Source: Acidobacteriaceae bacterium
GTDB taxonomy: Bacteria; Acidobacteriota; Terriglobia; Terriglobales; Acidobacteriaceae
Direction of reading: 5' to 3'
Assembly: GCA_030042915.1 (NCBI GenBank)
Contig: JASHYS010000046.1
Coordinates: forward strand, 1-37,127
DNA length: 37,127 bases
The notes beneath the pieces are model-generated. The model worked only from the letters and a program-made list of their open reading frames with translations. It did no database searches and was not told where the DNA came from. The position numbers were made by a program, and so were the translations under genes. Shown here piece by piece: positions 1-7,876 of this stretch; within the stretch, counting starts at the first letter, position 1; every line of letters begins with the position of its first letter.

Positions 1-1758
1 GCTTCGCTGGCCGACACGGTTTCAACGGAGACGACGAACATCAAGAAGATGGTCAATAACCCCGATACCTTGCACTACAAGGGCATCGCCATCACTCCGG
101 GGGGCTTCACGGCGGCCGAAACAGTTTTCCGCTCCAAGGCCACGGGCGGCGACATTCCCACCCCATTCACTTCGCTTCCCTACGAGGGCTCCGACAACTA
201 TTCCCTCAGTGAGTTCTATGGTTCTGCGCGGCAGTCGCGTATCAGCATGATGGCCGAAGGCCATGTGCCATGGGGAACGTTGCGGGGCTACTTTGAGGGT
301 GACTGGCTGGGCACAGGAATTACCTCAAATAACAATCAATCGAACAGCTACGTCTTTCGGCAGCGCGTGATCTGGGGCCAGGCTGAGACCAACGATCACT
401 GGGCATTTACGGGGGGCCAGATGTGGTCTATGGCCACTGAGGACAGAAAAGGCATCTCCAATCTTTCCGGTGACATCTTGACGCCGCAGACCATAGACCC
501 GAACTATAATGTGGGCTTTGTTTGGACTCGCCAGTATGGCTTCCGCATCACCAAGACTTGGAATACCGGGGCCTTCGGCTTCGCGGTTGAGAACCCGCAG
601 CTGATTTACACCGCGTCGCTGGCCGGCAACGAACCTTACGCCGTCCTGGGTAGCCAAGGCACGAACGGTGGCAACTACAACGCAGCCGTTAGCACGTGCT
701 CGCCTTCAACCTCAATCGTGAACTACACAAACCAGACGGAAACCGACTCGGCGGGCAACACCGTTGATGTCGCGGTTCCCGTCTACAAGACCCTCAACTC
801 CTGCGCCAACATCACCAACATCTCGTTCAACCACGCCCCCGACATTATTGTGAAGCTGGCCTTCGATCCTGGCTGGGGCCACTACGAGATCATCGGGATT
901 GGCGGCTTTGCGCACGAAACTGTCTATCCCGGTGAAACGACCAACAGCAACCTGTACGGCGGCGAGACCGACATCGGCACCGGCGCGGTGATTGCGCCTT
1001 CGCTCAGCTCGGCAGGTTACTACGCGAGCAATATCAACGTGGGCGGCGTGGCCGGCAGCTTCCGCGTTCCCATCGTCGTGCCGCAAAAGCTGATCTTCGG
1101 CGCCAAGACACTCTATGGTCCGGGCGTGGGCCGTTACGGCGATTCCACGCTGGCGGATGTGACCGCCAACGCAGCCGGCCAGATGCGGCCCATTCACAAC
1201 CTCTCGGGCCTGGTCACCATCGAAGCTAATCCTACGCCGAAGCTTGTCTTTTACCTGGATTACGGCATCGACTACGCAGCGCGTACCGACTACGGCGTGG
1301 CCGGAACGACGACCTCCCTGGGTGCACCCAGCGCCGATTTCTGCGCGACGGTGTCGGGCGTTATCACCTGCACCTCCTCAGCTACCTCTTCGACCTTTGC
1401 GACGCTACTCGCCGACGGCGGCAAGTGGGGCGCGCACTGGGGTGCTCCGAGCAATTCCGCCGTGGGCTACGGCTCGCGCCTGCTCAGCAACTCCTCGTGC
1501 AACACCATCGCCAATCCCGGATACAACGGCAGCTCCACGGGCTACTATCCGGGCGGATCCTGCGGCGCGCAGAATCGCGACATCCAGGAGCTGACCGGCG
1601 GCTGGTGGTGGGACATCTACCGCGGCGACCGCGGCCGCTTCCGCCAAGGCTTCCAGTACAGCTACGCGGTTCGCGAAGGCTGGTCGGGCGCAGGGGGAAT
1701 CGGCGCCAAGGGCATCGACAACATGTTCTGGACCTCGCTCCGCTACTACATCCCGTAG
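1..1758 (+). CDS. Outer-membrane beta-barrel porin-like protein, 5' end missing
   Basis: The frame is open from the first base of the window, so the true start and the signal peptide lie to the left; the first internal ATG at 49 is probably not the start. The visible 585 residues are rich in Gly, Asn, Tyr, Trp and Thr with alternating polar and aromatic residues, as in transmembrane beta strands, and end in an aromatic stretch (RYYIP) like outer-membrane proteins. The N-terminal part (YKGIAITPGGF, then FRQRVIWGQ) resembles DcaP-type or other acidobacterial porins that follow a short coiled coil; the residues before it (TVSTETTNIKK) fit the end of such a coil. Role inferred: trimeric outer-membrane channel; substrate unknown. 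A strong terminator follows 30 nt after the stop. The family is inferred from composition and partial resemblance only. Confidence 0.7.
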   Translation, partial: ASLADTVSTETTNIKKMVNNPDTLHYKGIAITPGGFTAAETVFRSKATGGDIPTPFTSLPYEGSDNYSLSEFYGSARQSRISMMAEGHVPWGTLRGYFEGDWLGTGITSNNNQSNSYVFRQRVIWGQAETNDHWAFTGGQMWSMATEDRKGISNLSGDILTPQTIDPNYNVGFVWTRQYGFRITKTWNTGAFGFAVENPQLIYTASLAGNEPYAVLGSQGTNGGNYNAAVSTCSPSTSIVNYTNQTETDSAGNTVDVAVPVYKTLNSCANITNISFNHAPDIIVKLAFDPGWGHYEIIGIGGFAHETVYPGETTNSNLYGGETDIGTGAVIAPSLSSAGYYASNINVGGVAGSFRVPIVVPQKLIFGAKTLYGPGVGRYGDSTLADVTANAAGQMRPIHNLSGLVTIEANPTPKLVFYLDYGIDYAARTDYGVAGTTTSLGAPSADFCATVSGVITCTSSATSSTFATLLADGGKWGAHWGAPSNSAVGYGSRLLSNSSCNTIANPGYNGSSTGYYPGGSCGAQNRDIQELTGGWWWDIYRGDRGRFRQGFQYSYAVREGWSGAGGIGAKGIDNMFWTSLRYYIP

Positions 1759-1788
1759 TTGGCAGCTAGAAACGATTCGCAAGGCAAC

Positions 1789-1820
1789 AGGGCGCTCCGC
1801 AGGGAGCGCCCTTCTTTTTT
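1789..1820 (+). terminator. Rho-independent terminator after the porin gene
   Basis: A perfect 10-bp stem (1789-1798 with 1803-1812) closes a GCAG tetraloop and is followed directly by a T-rich run (1813-1820). It lies 30 nt after the stop of the plus-strand porin gene and before the end of the convergent minus-strand barrel gene, so it ends the plus-strand transcript. The reverse orientation lacks an equally good T run. Confidence 0.92.
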
Positions 1821-1851
1821 GGCCAAAAATGGAGCTGCGCCGCGTGCGCGC

Positions 1852-3366
1852 CTATTCCTCGGCTCTCTTGCCGTTGTCTTTGAAGTTCAGCGCGAAGTAA
1901 TAGTAGGAATACGAGTGGCTGGTTGTGACATTGGTGAGGAACTGCCCGCCGCCGAAATAGGCATAACCTCCACCCAGATTGAAGTGACGATTCAGTTCAT
2001 ACCAGGAATAGCTGTCGATCTCGGCGCCCACGTGATGGCCGTTTGCAGTCTTGTTGAAAACGATCGCGCTGCCCGATGTGTTGTAGATTGCATCGACCGC
2101 TGAGGGCGCCCAAAAGTCCAGGCCCTGCACGGTGAACGTCAGTCGACGGTGGGGCTCAACGGTGGTTCCCAAGCGAACGGCTTCGATGTTCTGCCAGCCG
2201 AATAGATCCGAAATTCCAAACCGGTCGTGGGCTGTGGGGTAGATGGTGTCGAAAGTAGAGTGCGTAAGGTTCTGTTTCGGATTGCCGTTGCCTGAAGCAT
2301 AGTCGAACTGGGTAAAGATGCGCGGCTTGGCCGTCACACGGAAGAACTGATATGCCGCGCCTAACTGCGCCGCCCAGGCGTCGATGCTTTGCGTTCCCAC
2401 CTTGCCGCCTTCGTAAATCAGCTCGCCCGAATAATCGAACGCCGATTTAGCTTGGGCCTTCAGGCGCAAACCAAGGGCCTTCTCGTCTTCCTTGCCAGTG
2501 GTCTTGGCGACGGCGGGTTCCACGACCTCTGCAGGCTGGACGCGCCACAGAAAAAACGGCTCAAGGTTCGAGTGCGGCACGATGAGGCCATCGATGCGGC
2601 CGTAAGCGCCGTAAATGTTGTTGCCCTCCTGGTGGGGGCTGACTCCATGAGTCTGCGGAACGACCGCCGACGCGGCAAAAATACCCAGATGTTCCCGCTT
2701 TGCATTCAGGTTCAGCACCGCGGCGTCGTAAGAGCGACCCTGGTCGCGCCACTCGGAGTTAGCAATGATGGTGTTGTTGTAGTTGATCAGCTGCCGGCCG
2801 ACGCGCAGGCTGAACCAATGCTGCTCGGGCGCGCCGATTTCGACGTAAGCCAGCTTCAGATCCCATTCGTTGGTGTTGGGCGGACCTAGAGGCGGATTCT
2901 GGAAGCCCGCACGCGCATCCTGCACCTGCGCGGTCACGCGGAACCAACTGAGTGTGTGCAGATCGATCTGGAACCGGAAACGGTTGAGCAGATACTTGTC
3001 GTCCACGTTGGCTTTGAAGCTGGAGTTGTCATAGCCCTCGAACCGAAACCGTTCCTCTGCCTGAAAGTCGACCCATTTGGGTAGCGTTGCGTCAAGGGCG
3101 GTCATAGGGGCAAAGTCGTGAAAATCGTAGGGAGCCGGGTTACCGGTTGTACGCCAGGAAGCACCGTTCAGAAAGCTGAGAGGGTTCGAGGCCGGCCCTG
3201 TGATAAACGCGCCATCGTAAGCCGATGTCGCATTCTGCGTGGTGATGTCGTCCTGCGCATGCAGAGGGAGGCTCGACGCCAGAGCAAACAGGAAAAGTAC
3301 CGCCAGTAACAACTGCGGCAGCCGGCGCGGAGGCACAGAAACAAGGGCGCAAAGAGCCTTTGGCAC
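1852..3366 (-). CDS. Alginate-export-type outer-membrane porin
   Basis: A 504-residue exported protein. The GTG start at 3366 is chosen because AAGGAG lies 8 nt upstream. The N-terminus has Arg residues, then a hydrophobic core (LLLAVLFLFALASSLPLHAQ) typical of a signal peptide cleaved after HAQ. The body matches the alginate-export barrel family (AlgE-like): conserved pieces are FQAEERFRFEGYDN, YLLNRFRFQIDL, WFRVTAQVQDARAG and LRVGRQLINYNN. In the family these form an 18-strand barrel that passes anionic polysaccharide or other substrates. No alginate biosynthesis genes are nearby, so a general porin role is more likely than alginate export. It faces the plus-strand porin tail to tail. The 5' region back to tsf (3367-3692) holds the ribosomal operon terminator; no sigma-70 promoter stands out there. 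Confidence 0.85.
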   Translation of the reverse strand: MPKALCALVSVPPRRLPQLLLAVLFLFALASSLPLHAQDDITTQNATSAYDGAFITGPASNPLSFLNGASWRTTGNPAPYDFHDFAPMTALDATLPKWVDFQAEERFRFEGYDNSSFKANVDDKYLLNRFRFQIDLHTLSWFRVTAQVQDARAGFQNPPLGPPNTNEWDLKLAYVEIGAPEQHWFSLRVGRQLINYNNTIIANSEWRDQGRSYDAAVLNLNAKREHLGIFAASAVVPQTHGVSPHQEGNNIYGAYGRIDGLIVPHSNLEPFFLWRVQPAEVVEPAVAKTTGKEDEKALGLRLKAQAKSAFDYSGELIYEGGKVGTQSIDAWAAQLGAAYQFFRVTAKPRIFTQFDYASGNGNPKQNLTHSTFDTIYPTAHDRFGISDLFGWQNIEAVRLGTTVEPHRRLTFTVQGLDFWAPSAVDAIYNTSGSAIVFNKTANGHHVGAEIDSYSWYELNRHFNLGGGYAYFGGGQFLTNVTTSHSYSYYYFALNFKDNGKRAEE

Positions 3367-3586
3367 TTGGAATTCTCCTTTTGATTTTTGAATTAGATTG
3401 GCCGGGACCGTAGTCCCTTGTCCGCGTAGAGGAGCGGATGTTTACCGACGATGGGGACAACAACAAGTCATAACTGTATTGTTCACCAAGATAACAGGGC
3501 TTGTTGGCATTTGCAAGAGGTCTGAATCCGATAAGAGGTGGGATTACTTCCGGCGGTTCGATCGCAGAAGAGGCGGATACTGCGGC

Positions 3587-3621
3587 AAAACAAAAAGGGC
3601 AGCCTGTTCGGGCTGCCCTTT
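3587..3621 (-). terminator. Terminator of the rplM-rpsI-rpsB-tsf operon
   Basis: Read on the minus strand, an 11-bp perfect stem (3611-3621 with 3594-3604) with a 6-nt loop is followed by a T-rich tract (complement of the A-rich run at 3587-3596). It lies about 70 nt after the tsf stop. This ends the ribosomal operon before the next minus-strand gene, which must have its own promoter between about 3367 and 3590. Confidence 0.92.
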
Positions 3622-3692
3622 ACTTTCATTTGATTCTCAAGCTAGGCCCTCGCAGGCTGTTCAAGCCGCCACTTACCGACTTACCGGCTCGT

Positions 3693-4349
3693 TTACTCGG
3701 CGGCGGCTTCCACGGCCTTGGTCTGCGCCACGGTCCAGTCTGGCGCGCCCACCTTGAAGCGGGCAAAGCGGCGCACGGTGATGTTTTCACCGAGCTTGCC
3801 GACTTTTTGCGCGATCAGTTCCTTAATGCTGATGGCCTGATCCTTGATGAAAGGCTGTTCAAGCAGGCAAACCTCCTCGTAAAACTTGGCCATCTTGCCG
3901 TCGACGATCTTCTCGATCACAGGCGCGGGCTTGCCCGTGGCAGCTGCCTGTGCGCGATAGATCTCCTTCTCGCGCTCCAGGTCATCGGCGGTCACGTCCT
4001 CGGGCTTGATATAACGCGGATCGCTGGCTGCGACGTGCATGGCGATGTCTTTCAGCAGCTCCTGAAAATCGGGAGTGCGGGCCACGAAATCGCTCTCGCA
4101 GTTCAGTTCCAGCAGCACGGCGATCTTGCCGCCGGCGTGAACATACGAGCCCACCGCGCCTTCATTTGTGACGCGCGAAGCCTTCTTCTGTGCCGAGGCC
4201 ATGCCGCGCTTGCGCAGCACCACAAATGCTGCCTCCATGTCGCCCTTGCTCTCCTGCAAAGCCTTCAGGCAATCGCCCATTGGGGCGCCAGACTTTTCAC
4301 GCAGCTCTTTCACCTGCTTGGCATCGATCTTATCGCTCACAGTGCTCAT
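3693..4349 (-). CDS. tsf: Elongation factor Ts
   Basis: EF-Ts exchanges GDP for GTP on EF-Tu. The 218-residue product has the N-terminal UBA-like module ([22 protein letters not shown], residues about 10-31) and the conserved core piece [15 protein letters not shown] with the Asp-Phe pair that inserts into EF-Tu. Length fits the short class seen in Thermus and many acidobacteria rather than the 283-residue E. coli form. The start ATG has only a weak purine stretch (GAGAG) just upstream, so translation may depend on coupling to rpsB or on spacer structure. It is the last gene of the ribosomal operon, 159 nt after rpsB, and is followed by a strong terminator. Confidence 0.98.
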   Translation of the reverse strand: MSTVSDKIDAKQVKELREKSGAPMGDCLKALQESKGDMEAAFVVLRKRGMASAQKKASRVTNEGAVGSYVHAGGKIAVLLELNCESDFVARTPDFQELLKDIAMHVAASDPRYIKPEDVTADDLEREKEIYRAQAAATGKPAPVIEKIVDGKMAKFYEEVCLLEQPFIKDQAISIKELIAQKVGKLGENITVRRFARFKVGAPDWTVAQTKAVEAAAE

Positions 4350-4415
4350 CTCTCATTTATCCCTGGCCGCAAAGGGCCACGCGAAGAAATCGCGGAATTG
4401 AATATCAAACTCTAC

Positions 4416-4503
4416 GCCGGAATTGTTTCCGGCATAAGAAAAGCGTGGCGGCGTGTCGAAGCGGCCACGCTATCCTCATTTTGCGCCCTGATTTGTGCGC
4501 AAA
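4416..4503 (-). promoter_or_regulatory. rpsB-tsf spacer with three consecutive hairpins
   Basis: The 159-nt spacer contains three inverted repeats: 4416-4422 with 4427-4433 (7 bp, tetraloop), 4442-4449 with 4464-4471 (8 bp, 14-nt loop), and 4480-4486 with 4497-4503 (7 bp, 10-nt loop). None is followed by a T run on the minus strand, so they are not plain terminators. They could be processing or attenuation elements that set the rpsB to tsf ratio. The first hairpin shares a 15-nt segment with the rpsB leader with one mismatch. The role is inferred. Confidence 0.5.
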
Positions 4504-4508
4504 TCCCG

Positions 4509-5381
<873 letters not shown>

Positions 5382-5488
5382 TGGTCCTCCTTTGTGGACT
5401 GCATTCCGGCGATTCTCGGGGCCGGAATTGATTCCCCTTGCGGGGAGATTTTTGAAACCAGCTACTAGCTAAAAGCTTCTGAAGCGCT
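5382..5488 (-). promoter_or_regulatory. rpsB leader / rpsI-rpsB spacer with paired hairpins
   Basis: On the minus strand the spacer holds a 4-bp GC clamp hairpin (5434-5437 with 5442-5445 region) and then a perfect 8-bp stem (5421-5428 with 5403-5410) with a 10-nt loop, about 20 nt before the rpsB start. The segment at 5421-5435 matches 4416-4430 in the tsf upstream region at 14 of 15 positions. S2 is known to repress rpsB-tsf through the rpsB leader in enterobacteria; whether this structure does the same is an inference. Confidence 0.45.
5458..5480 (-). repeat. AGCT-rich intergenic repeat, short copy
   Basis: Directly after the rpsI stop hairpin the minus strand shows a degenerate run of AGCTNNNAGCT-type units, related to those at 5893-5925, 5988-6013, 27281-27306 and 27351-27380. 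It lacks the exact 20-mer shared by two of the other sites. Confidence 0.45.
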
Positions 5489-5498
5489 TTAGCGCTTC
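5481..5498 (-). other. Hairpin enclosing the rpsI stop codon
   Basis: A perfect 7-bp stem (5481-5487 with 5492-5498) closes a 4-nt loop that contains most of the rpsI TAA stop (5489-5491). A short T-rich stretch follows on the minus strand. It may be a weak partial terminator or an mRNA end-protecting hairpin between rpsI and rpsB. Confidence 0.5.
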
Positions 5499-5884
5499 GA
5501 GAACTGGAACCGCTTCCTCGCGCCCTTCTGGCCGTACTTCTTGCGCTCCTTCACCCGCGCGTCCCGCGTCAGCAATCCTTCGGTCTTGAGGGTTTTGCGC
5601 AGTTCGGGATTGAAAATCAGCAGTGCCCTGGCCACGCCCATCTTCACCGCATCGGCCTGTGCGGCCACGCCGCCTCCGGTCACTGTGGTCACAACGTCAA
5701 AGCTCGAAGCCAGTTCCGCTACCGCCAGTGTGCGCTTGGCTGATACGCGCTGCTGCTCGGTCACGAAATGCTCCTCGAACTTCTTGCCGTTCACCTTCCA
5801 CTCGCCGGTGCCGGGACGCAGAAAAACGCGCGCGATTGCCGCCTTGCGCCTGCCCGTCCCGTAATACTGAACCTGATCTGTCAT
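5489..5884 (-). CDS. rpsI: 30S ribosomal protein S9
   Basis: S9 sits in the head of the small subunit and its C-terminal tail reaches the P-site tRNA. The 131-residue product starts MTDQVQYYGTGRRKAAIARV and ends with the universal basic tail KKYGQKGARKRFQFSKR, so it is complete. ATG start at 5884. The purine run GAAGGA touches the start codon; the other candidate Shine-Dalgarno, AGGAG at 5896-5900, is 11 nt upstream and is part of the adjacent AGCT-rich repeat. It lies between rplM and rpsB. Confidence 0.98.
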   Translation of the reverse strand: MTDQVQYYGTGRRKAAIARVFLRPGTGEWKVNGKKFEEHFVTEQQRVSAKRTLAVAELASSFDVVTTVTGGGVAAQADAVKMGVARALLIFNPELRKTLKTEGLLTRDARVKERKKYGQKGARKRFQFSKR

Positions 5885-5892
5885 TCCTTCTT

Positions 5893-5925
5893 TAGCTCCT
5901 AGCTTCTAGCCTCTAGCTTCTAGCT
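5893..5925. repeat. AGCT-rich intergenic repeat, copy in the rplM-rpsI spacer
   Basis: Four linked units of the type TAGCTTC / TAGCCTC / TAGCTCC sit immediately before rpsI. A second, inverted copy lies at 5988-6013, so the two can pair in the transcript around a 60-nt spacer. Related copies lie about 21 kb away at 27.3 kb. The type and function of this repeat are not known to me. Confidence 0.6.
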
Positions 5926-5987
5926 TTCTCCGTGCCGAGGTCGCATTTCCATTTGTCCTCGGCCCTTCGCTCCTGCAAAAACAAGCC

Positions 5988-6013
5988 AGGAGCTGGAAGC
6001 TAGCAGCCAATAG
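5988..6013. repeat. AGCT-rich intergenic repeat, inverted copy after rplM
   Basis: Positions 5988-6007 are the exact reverse complement of 27282-27301 (20 of 20 bases), at the end of rplM. It also pairs imperfectly with 5893-5925. The exact 20-mer shared by two distant intergenic sites supports a dispersed repeat family rather than chance. Confidence 0.7.
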
Positions 6014-6018
6014 CTGCT

Positions 6019-6444
6019 TTACTTCAATTCCACCGGCTGCTGTGCCGCATGCGGGTGCTTGTCGCCGCGGTACACCTTCAACTTCATGCCCATCGACCGG
6101 CCTAGCTTGGTTTTGGGCAGCATGCCCTTGATGGCCTCTTCCAGCACCTTCTCCGGCCGGCGGCTCATGAGCCGCGTAAACGACTCCTCGCGCAGCCCGC
6201 CGGGAAAGCCCGTGTAGCGCCGGTACATCTTCTTCTGGTCCTTCAGCCCGGTCAACCTGACCCTCTCGGCATTGATGACGATCACGTGATCGCCCATGTC
6301 GAGGAACGGCGTGTAGCGGGGATTCCGCTTGCCACTCAGCACGCTGGCAGCCTTGGTGGCCAGCCGACCCAGCGTCTGGCCGTTAGCGTCTACCACATAC
6401 CACTTGCGGCTGATTTCCTTGCCGCTCGGAACATACGTCGACAT
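6019..6444 (-). CDS. rplM: 50S ribosomal protein L13
   Basis: L13 is an early-assembly protein of the large subunit. The 141-residue product shows the family features: [15 protein letters not shown] near residue 15, [34 protein letters not shown], and the [12 protein letters not shown] motif. The length is typical. ATG at 6444 with GAGGA 11 nt upstream and a second weak purine run closer. First gene of the operon rplM-rpsI-rpsB-tsf, behind a promoter about 360 nt away. Confidence 0.98.
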   Translation of the reverse strand: MSTYVPSGKEISRKWYVVDANGQTLGRLATKAASVLSGKRNPRYTPFLDMGDHVIVINAERVRLTGLKDQKKMYRRYTGFPGGLREESFTRLMSRRPEKVLEEAIKGMLPKTKLGRSMGMKLKVYRGDKHPHAAQQPVELK

Positions 6445-6800
6445 CTGTCTTCAGTCCTCAAAAAAACCTGGGTTCCGCATCCTAAGGCAATGTTGCTCTC
6501 GGATGGGGATGCGCAAGCCCGCGCAAACCATTCCGGCCCGCGCCAAATGCGCACGGGCTTTAAGAAAATCTGCCCACTGCCAAACAAATCTGTTCGGGTG
6601 AGAAGCTGCGGGGGTCGGCCCTCGACAGGGCCTTTGGCTTTGCCGACCCTCTAACCGGGTTCAGCCGCCTGCCGCCTGCTCCAGCCAAGGTCGCTCAAGG
6701 CCTCAGCCAGACCGATCCGAATGGGCACTCGTCACCCCATCGGGCAAAAACCAATGATGGGGGTCCGCACACACGTACCACAAGCGCAACACCGCGCAAG
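6445..6800 (-). promoter_or_regulatory. Long structured 5' leader of the ribosomal operon
   Basis: From the predicted transcription start near 6800 to the rplM ATG there are about 355 nt without a credible gene. The minus-strand RNA can form a large stem (6642-6649 with 6612-6619, with an alternative 6-bp stem 6617-6622/6627-6632), a GC-rich stem around 6536-6558, and a 7-bp stem near 6477-6513 followed about 10 nt later by seven U residues. The last could act as an attenuator, and the mutually exclusive stems around 6617-6622 could switch. It does not match the riboswitch cores I know. It could also include a separate small RNA. Confidence 0.45.
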
Positions 6801-6806
6801 GTCTTT

Positions 6807-6835
6807 AGAATAGCGAAAAAACAGGCTTAAGTCAA
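6807..6835 (-). promoter_or_regulatory. Sigma-70 type promoter of the rplM operon
   Basis: On the minus strand TTGACT (6830-6835) and TATTCT (6807-6812) are separated by exactly 17 nt (6813-6829), close to the TTGACA/TATAAT consensus. The expected start of transcription is near 6800. Orientation and position fit the rplM-rpsI-rpsB-tsf operon. Confidence 0.85.
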
Positions 6836-6844
6836 CGAGCGTGC

Positions 6845-6876
6845 CGGGGTGCCAGGTCAGCTGACCCAGCACCCCG
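6845..6876 (-). terminator. Hairpin after the Hcp-like gene, possible terminator
   Basis: An 8-bp stem (6845-6852 with 6869-6876) encloses a second self-complementary block (6855-6866). It lies 10 nt after the stop of the Hcp-like gene. The nearest T run on the minus strand (6816-6821) is more than 20 nt further on and overlaps the promoter spacer, so termination is plausible but not textbook. The position also insulates the rplM promoter. Confidence 0.5.
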
Positions 6877-6886
6877 CTCCAGTCGC

Positions 6887-7345
6887 TCAACTCGCGGTGA
6901 TCTTCTGGTAGGTAAACGAGATCTCCTCGATTTGACTCCCGCCCGCCTTACGCATGGCGTAGGAATTCACGGTTACATCTGTCAGGCGGTAGTGCAGCGT
7001 CCGGCCGCCTGAAACCACGTCAAGGTTCATGGCCGGAAAGTGCTTGCCGCTAGCGCAAAATGCCCTTAGCTTCGGCGAAGCTGCGTCCACCTCTCTCGTG
7101 ATCACGAGCGGCTCATGAGTGACCGGACGCCCCGCCCTTTCGGCCATTGCGCGATTCTGCAACGTGCCTGTGTCAAACGACTGGATTTCGATCCAGTCCT
7201 TGTGTTTGTCGTCGGTCGATCCGCCCTTGACTCCGTCGATCCAAAGGAATGTGTCCACCGCAGCGCGCGCGGCCACAGGGAAGAGCATGGCCGCCAGCAT
7301 GCTGATTCCCAAGACTCGGACCCAGGTACCTGCAAGTTTGCTCAT
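6887..7345 (-). CDS. Orphan Hcp-family protein with a signal peptide
   Basis: The 152-residue product has a clear N-terminal signal peptide (basic start, then VLGISMLAAMLFPVAARA, cleaved about residue 28). The mature part, starting AVDTFLWIDGVKGGSTDDKHKD, fits the Hcp family of type VI secretion tube proteins: the pattern FLxIDGVxGxSxDxxHxxWIEIxSF and the late ISFTYQKI strand are characteristic. Normal Hcp is cytoplasmic and lacks a signal peptide. No tssB, tssC, vgrG or clpV is nearby, so a function in a type VI machine is unlikely; it may be a periplasmic or secreted protein that reuses the fold. ATG start with AGGAGGT 9 nt upstream. Single gene, divergent from tRNA-Arg. Confidence 0.85.
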   Translation of the reverse strand: MSKLAGTWVRVLGISMLAAMLFPVAARAAVDTFLWIDGVKGGSTDDKHKDWIEIQSFDTGTLQNRAMAERAGRPVTHEPLVITREVDAASPKLRAFCASGKHFPAMNLDVVSGGRTLHYRLTDVTVNSYAMRKAGGSQIEEISFTYQKITAS

Positions 7346-7511
7346 CTGAAGTCAACCTCCTGTGTTTCTGCCGCCGGCACACGTCGATTACCCGGATTCG
7401 GCGCGATGATCCTATCACACCTGTGCGTCGCTTTTCGCCATCACCGTGGCGGCCGCGCCGATGGTAACCCTGACATGTCATTCCTGCGCTATTGCGCTAT
7501 CCTAGGGAAGC

Positions 7512-7588
7512 GCGCCCGTAGCTCAGCTGGATAGAGCGAATGCCTCCGGAGCATTAGGTCGGGAGTTCGAATCTCTCCGGGCGCACCA
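7512..7588 (+). tRNA. tRNA-Arg(CCG)
   Basis: Cloverleaf is complete: acceptor 7512-7518 pairs with 7578-7584, D stem 7521-7524/7534-7537, anticodon stem 7539-7543/7551-7555, anticodon CCG at 7546-7548, T stem 7561-7565/7573-7577 with loop TTCGAAT. CCA is encoded at 7586-7588. It reads CGG. The following 288 bases up to the next gene contain no gene that I can support. Confidence 0.97.
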
Positions 7589-7876
7589 TCGGTCCCGCCG
7601 TCTCCCGCGCCCCCTCGAAAAATGAGCAGTGAGAATGTGAGGCTATCCGCTCACTCTGAATCAGCAGCTCGCAGCCGATTCCGGTTGACGTTGCAGAAAC
7701 TGTGAAACTGTGGACGCGGTGTCCGCCGACCTTGCTTTTCCATTTGGGTGTCCTTTAATTCCGTACCAGTGAATCAACCAAATCAGAATGCATCGCATGG
7801 AAGCGCAGTGCGCACACACGCAGGTGCACGTGCGGCGCTCGCGCAGTGGCTGCGGTGCTTGGATTCAGTCTGACCC

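Noticed and set aside
6887..7345. A type VI secretion cluster
   Set aside because: Only the Hcp-like gene is present; no sheath, baseplate, ATPase or VgrG gene occurs in the window.
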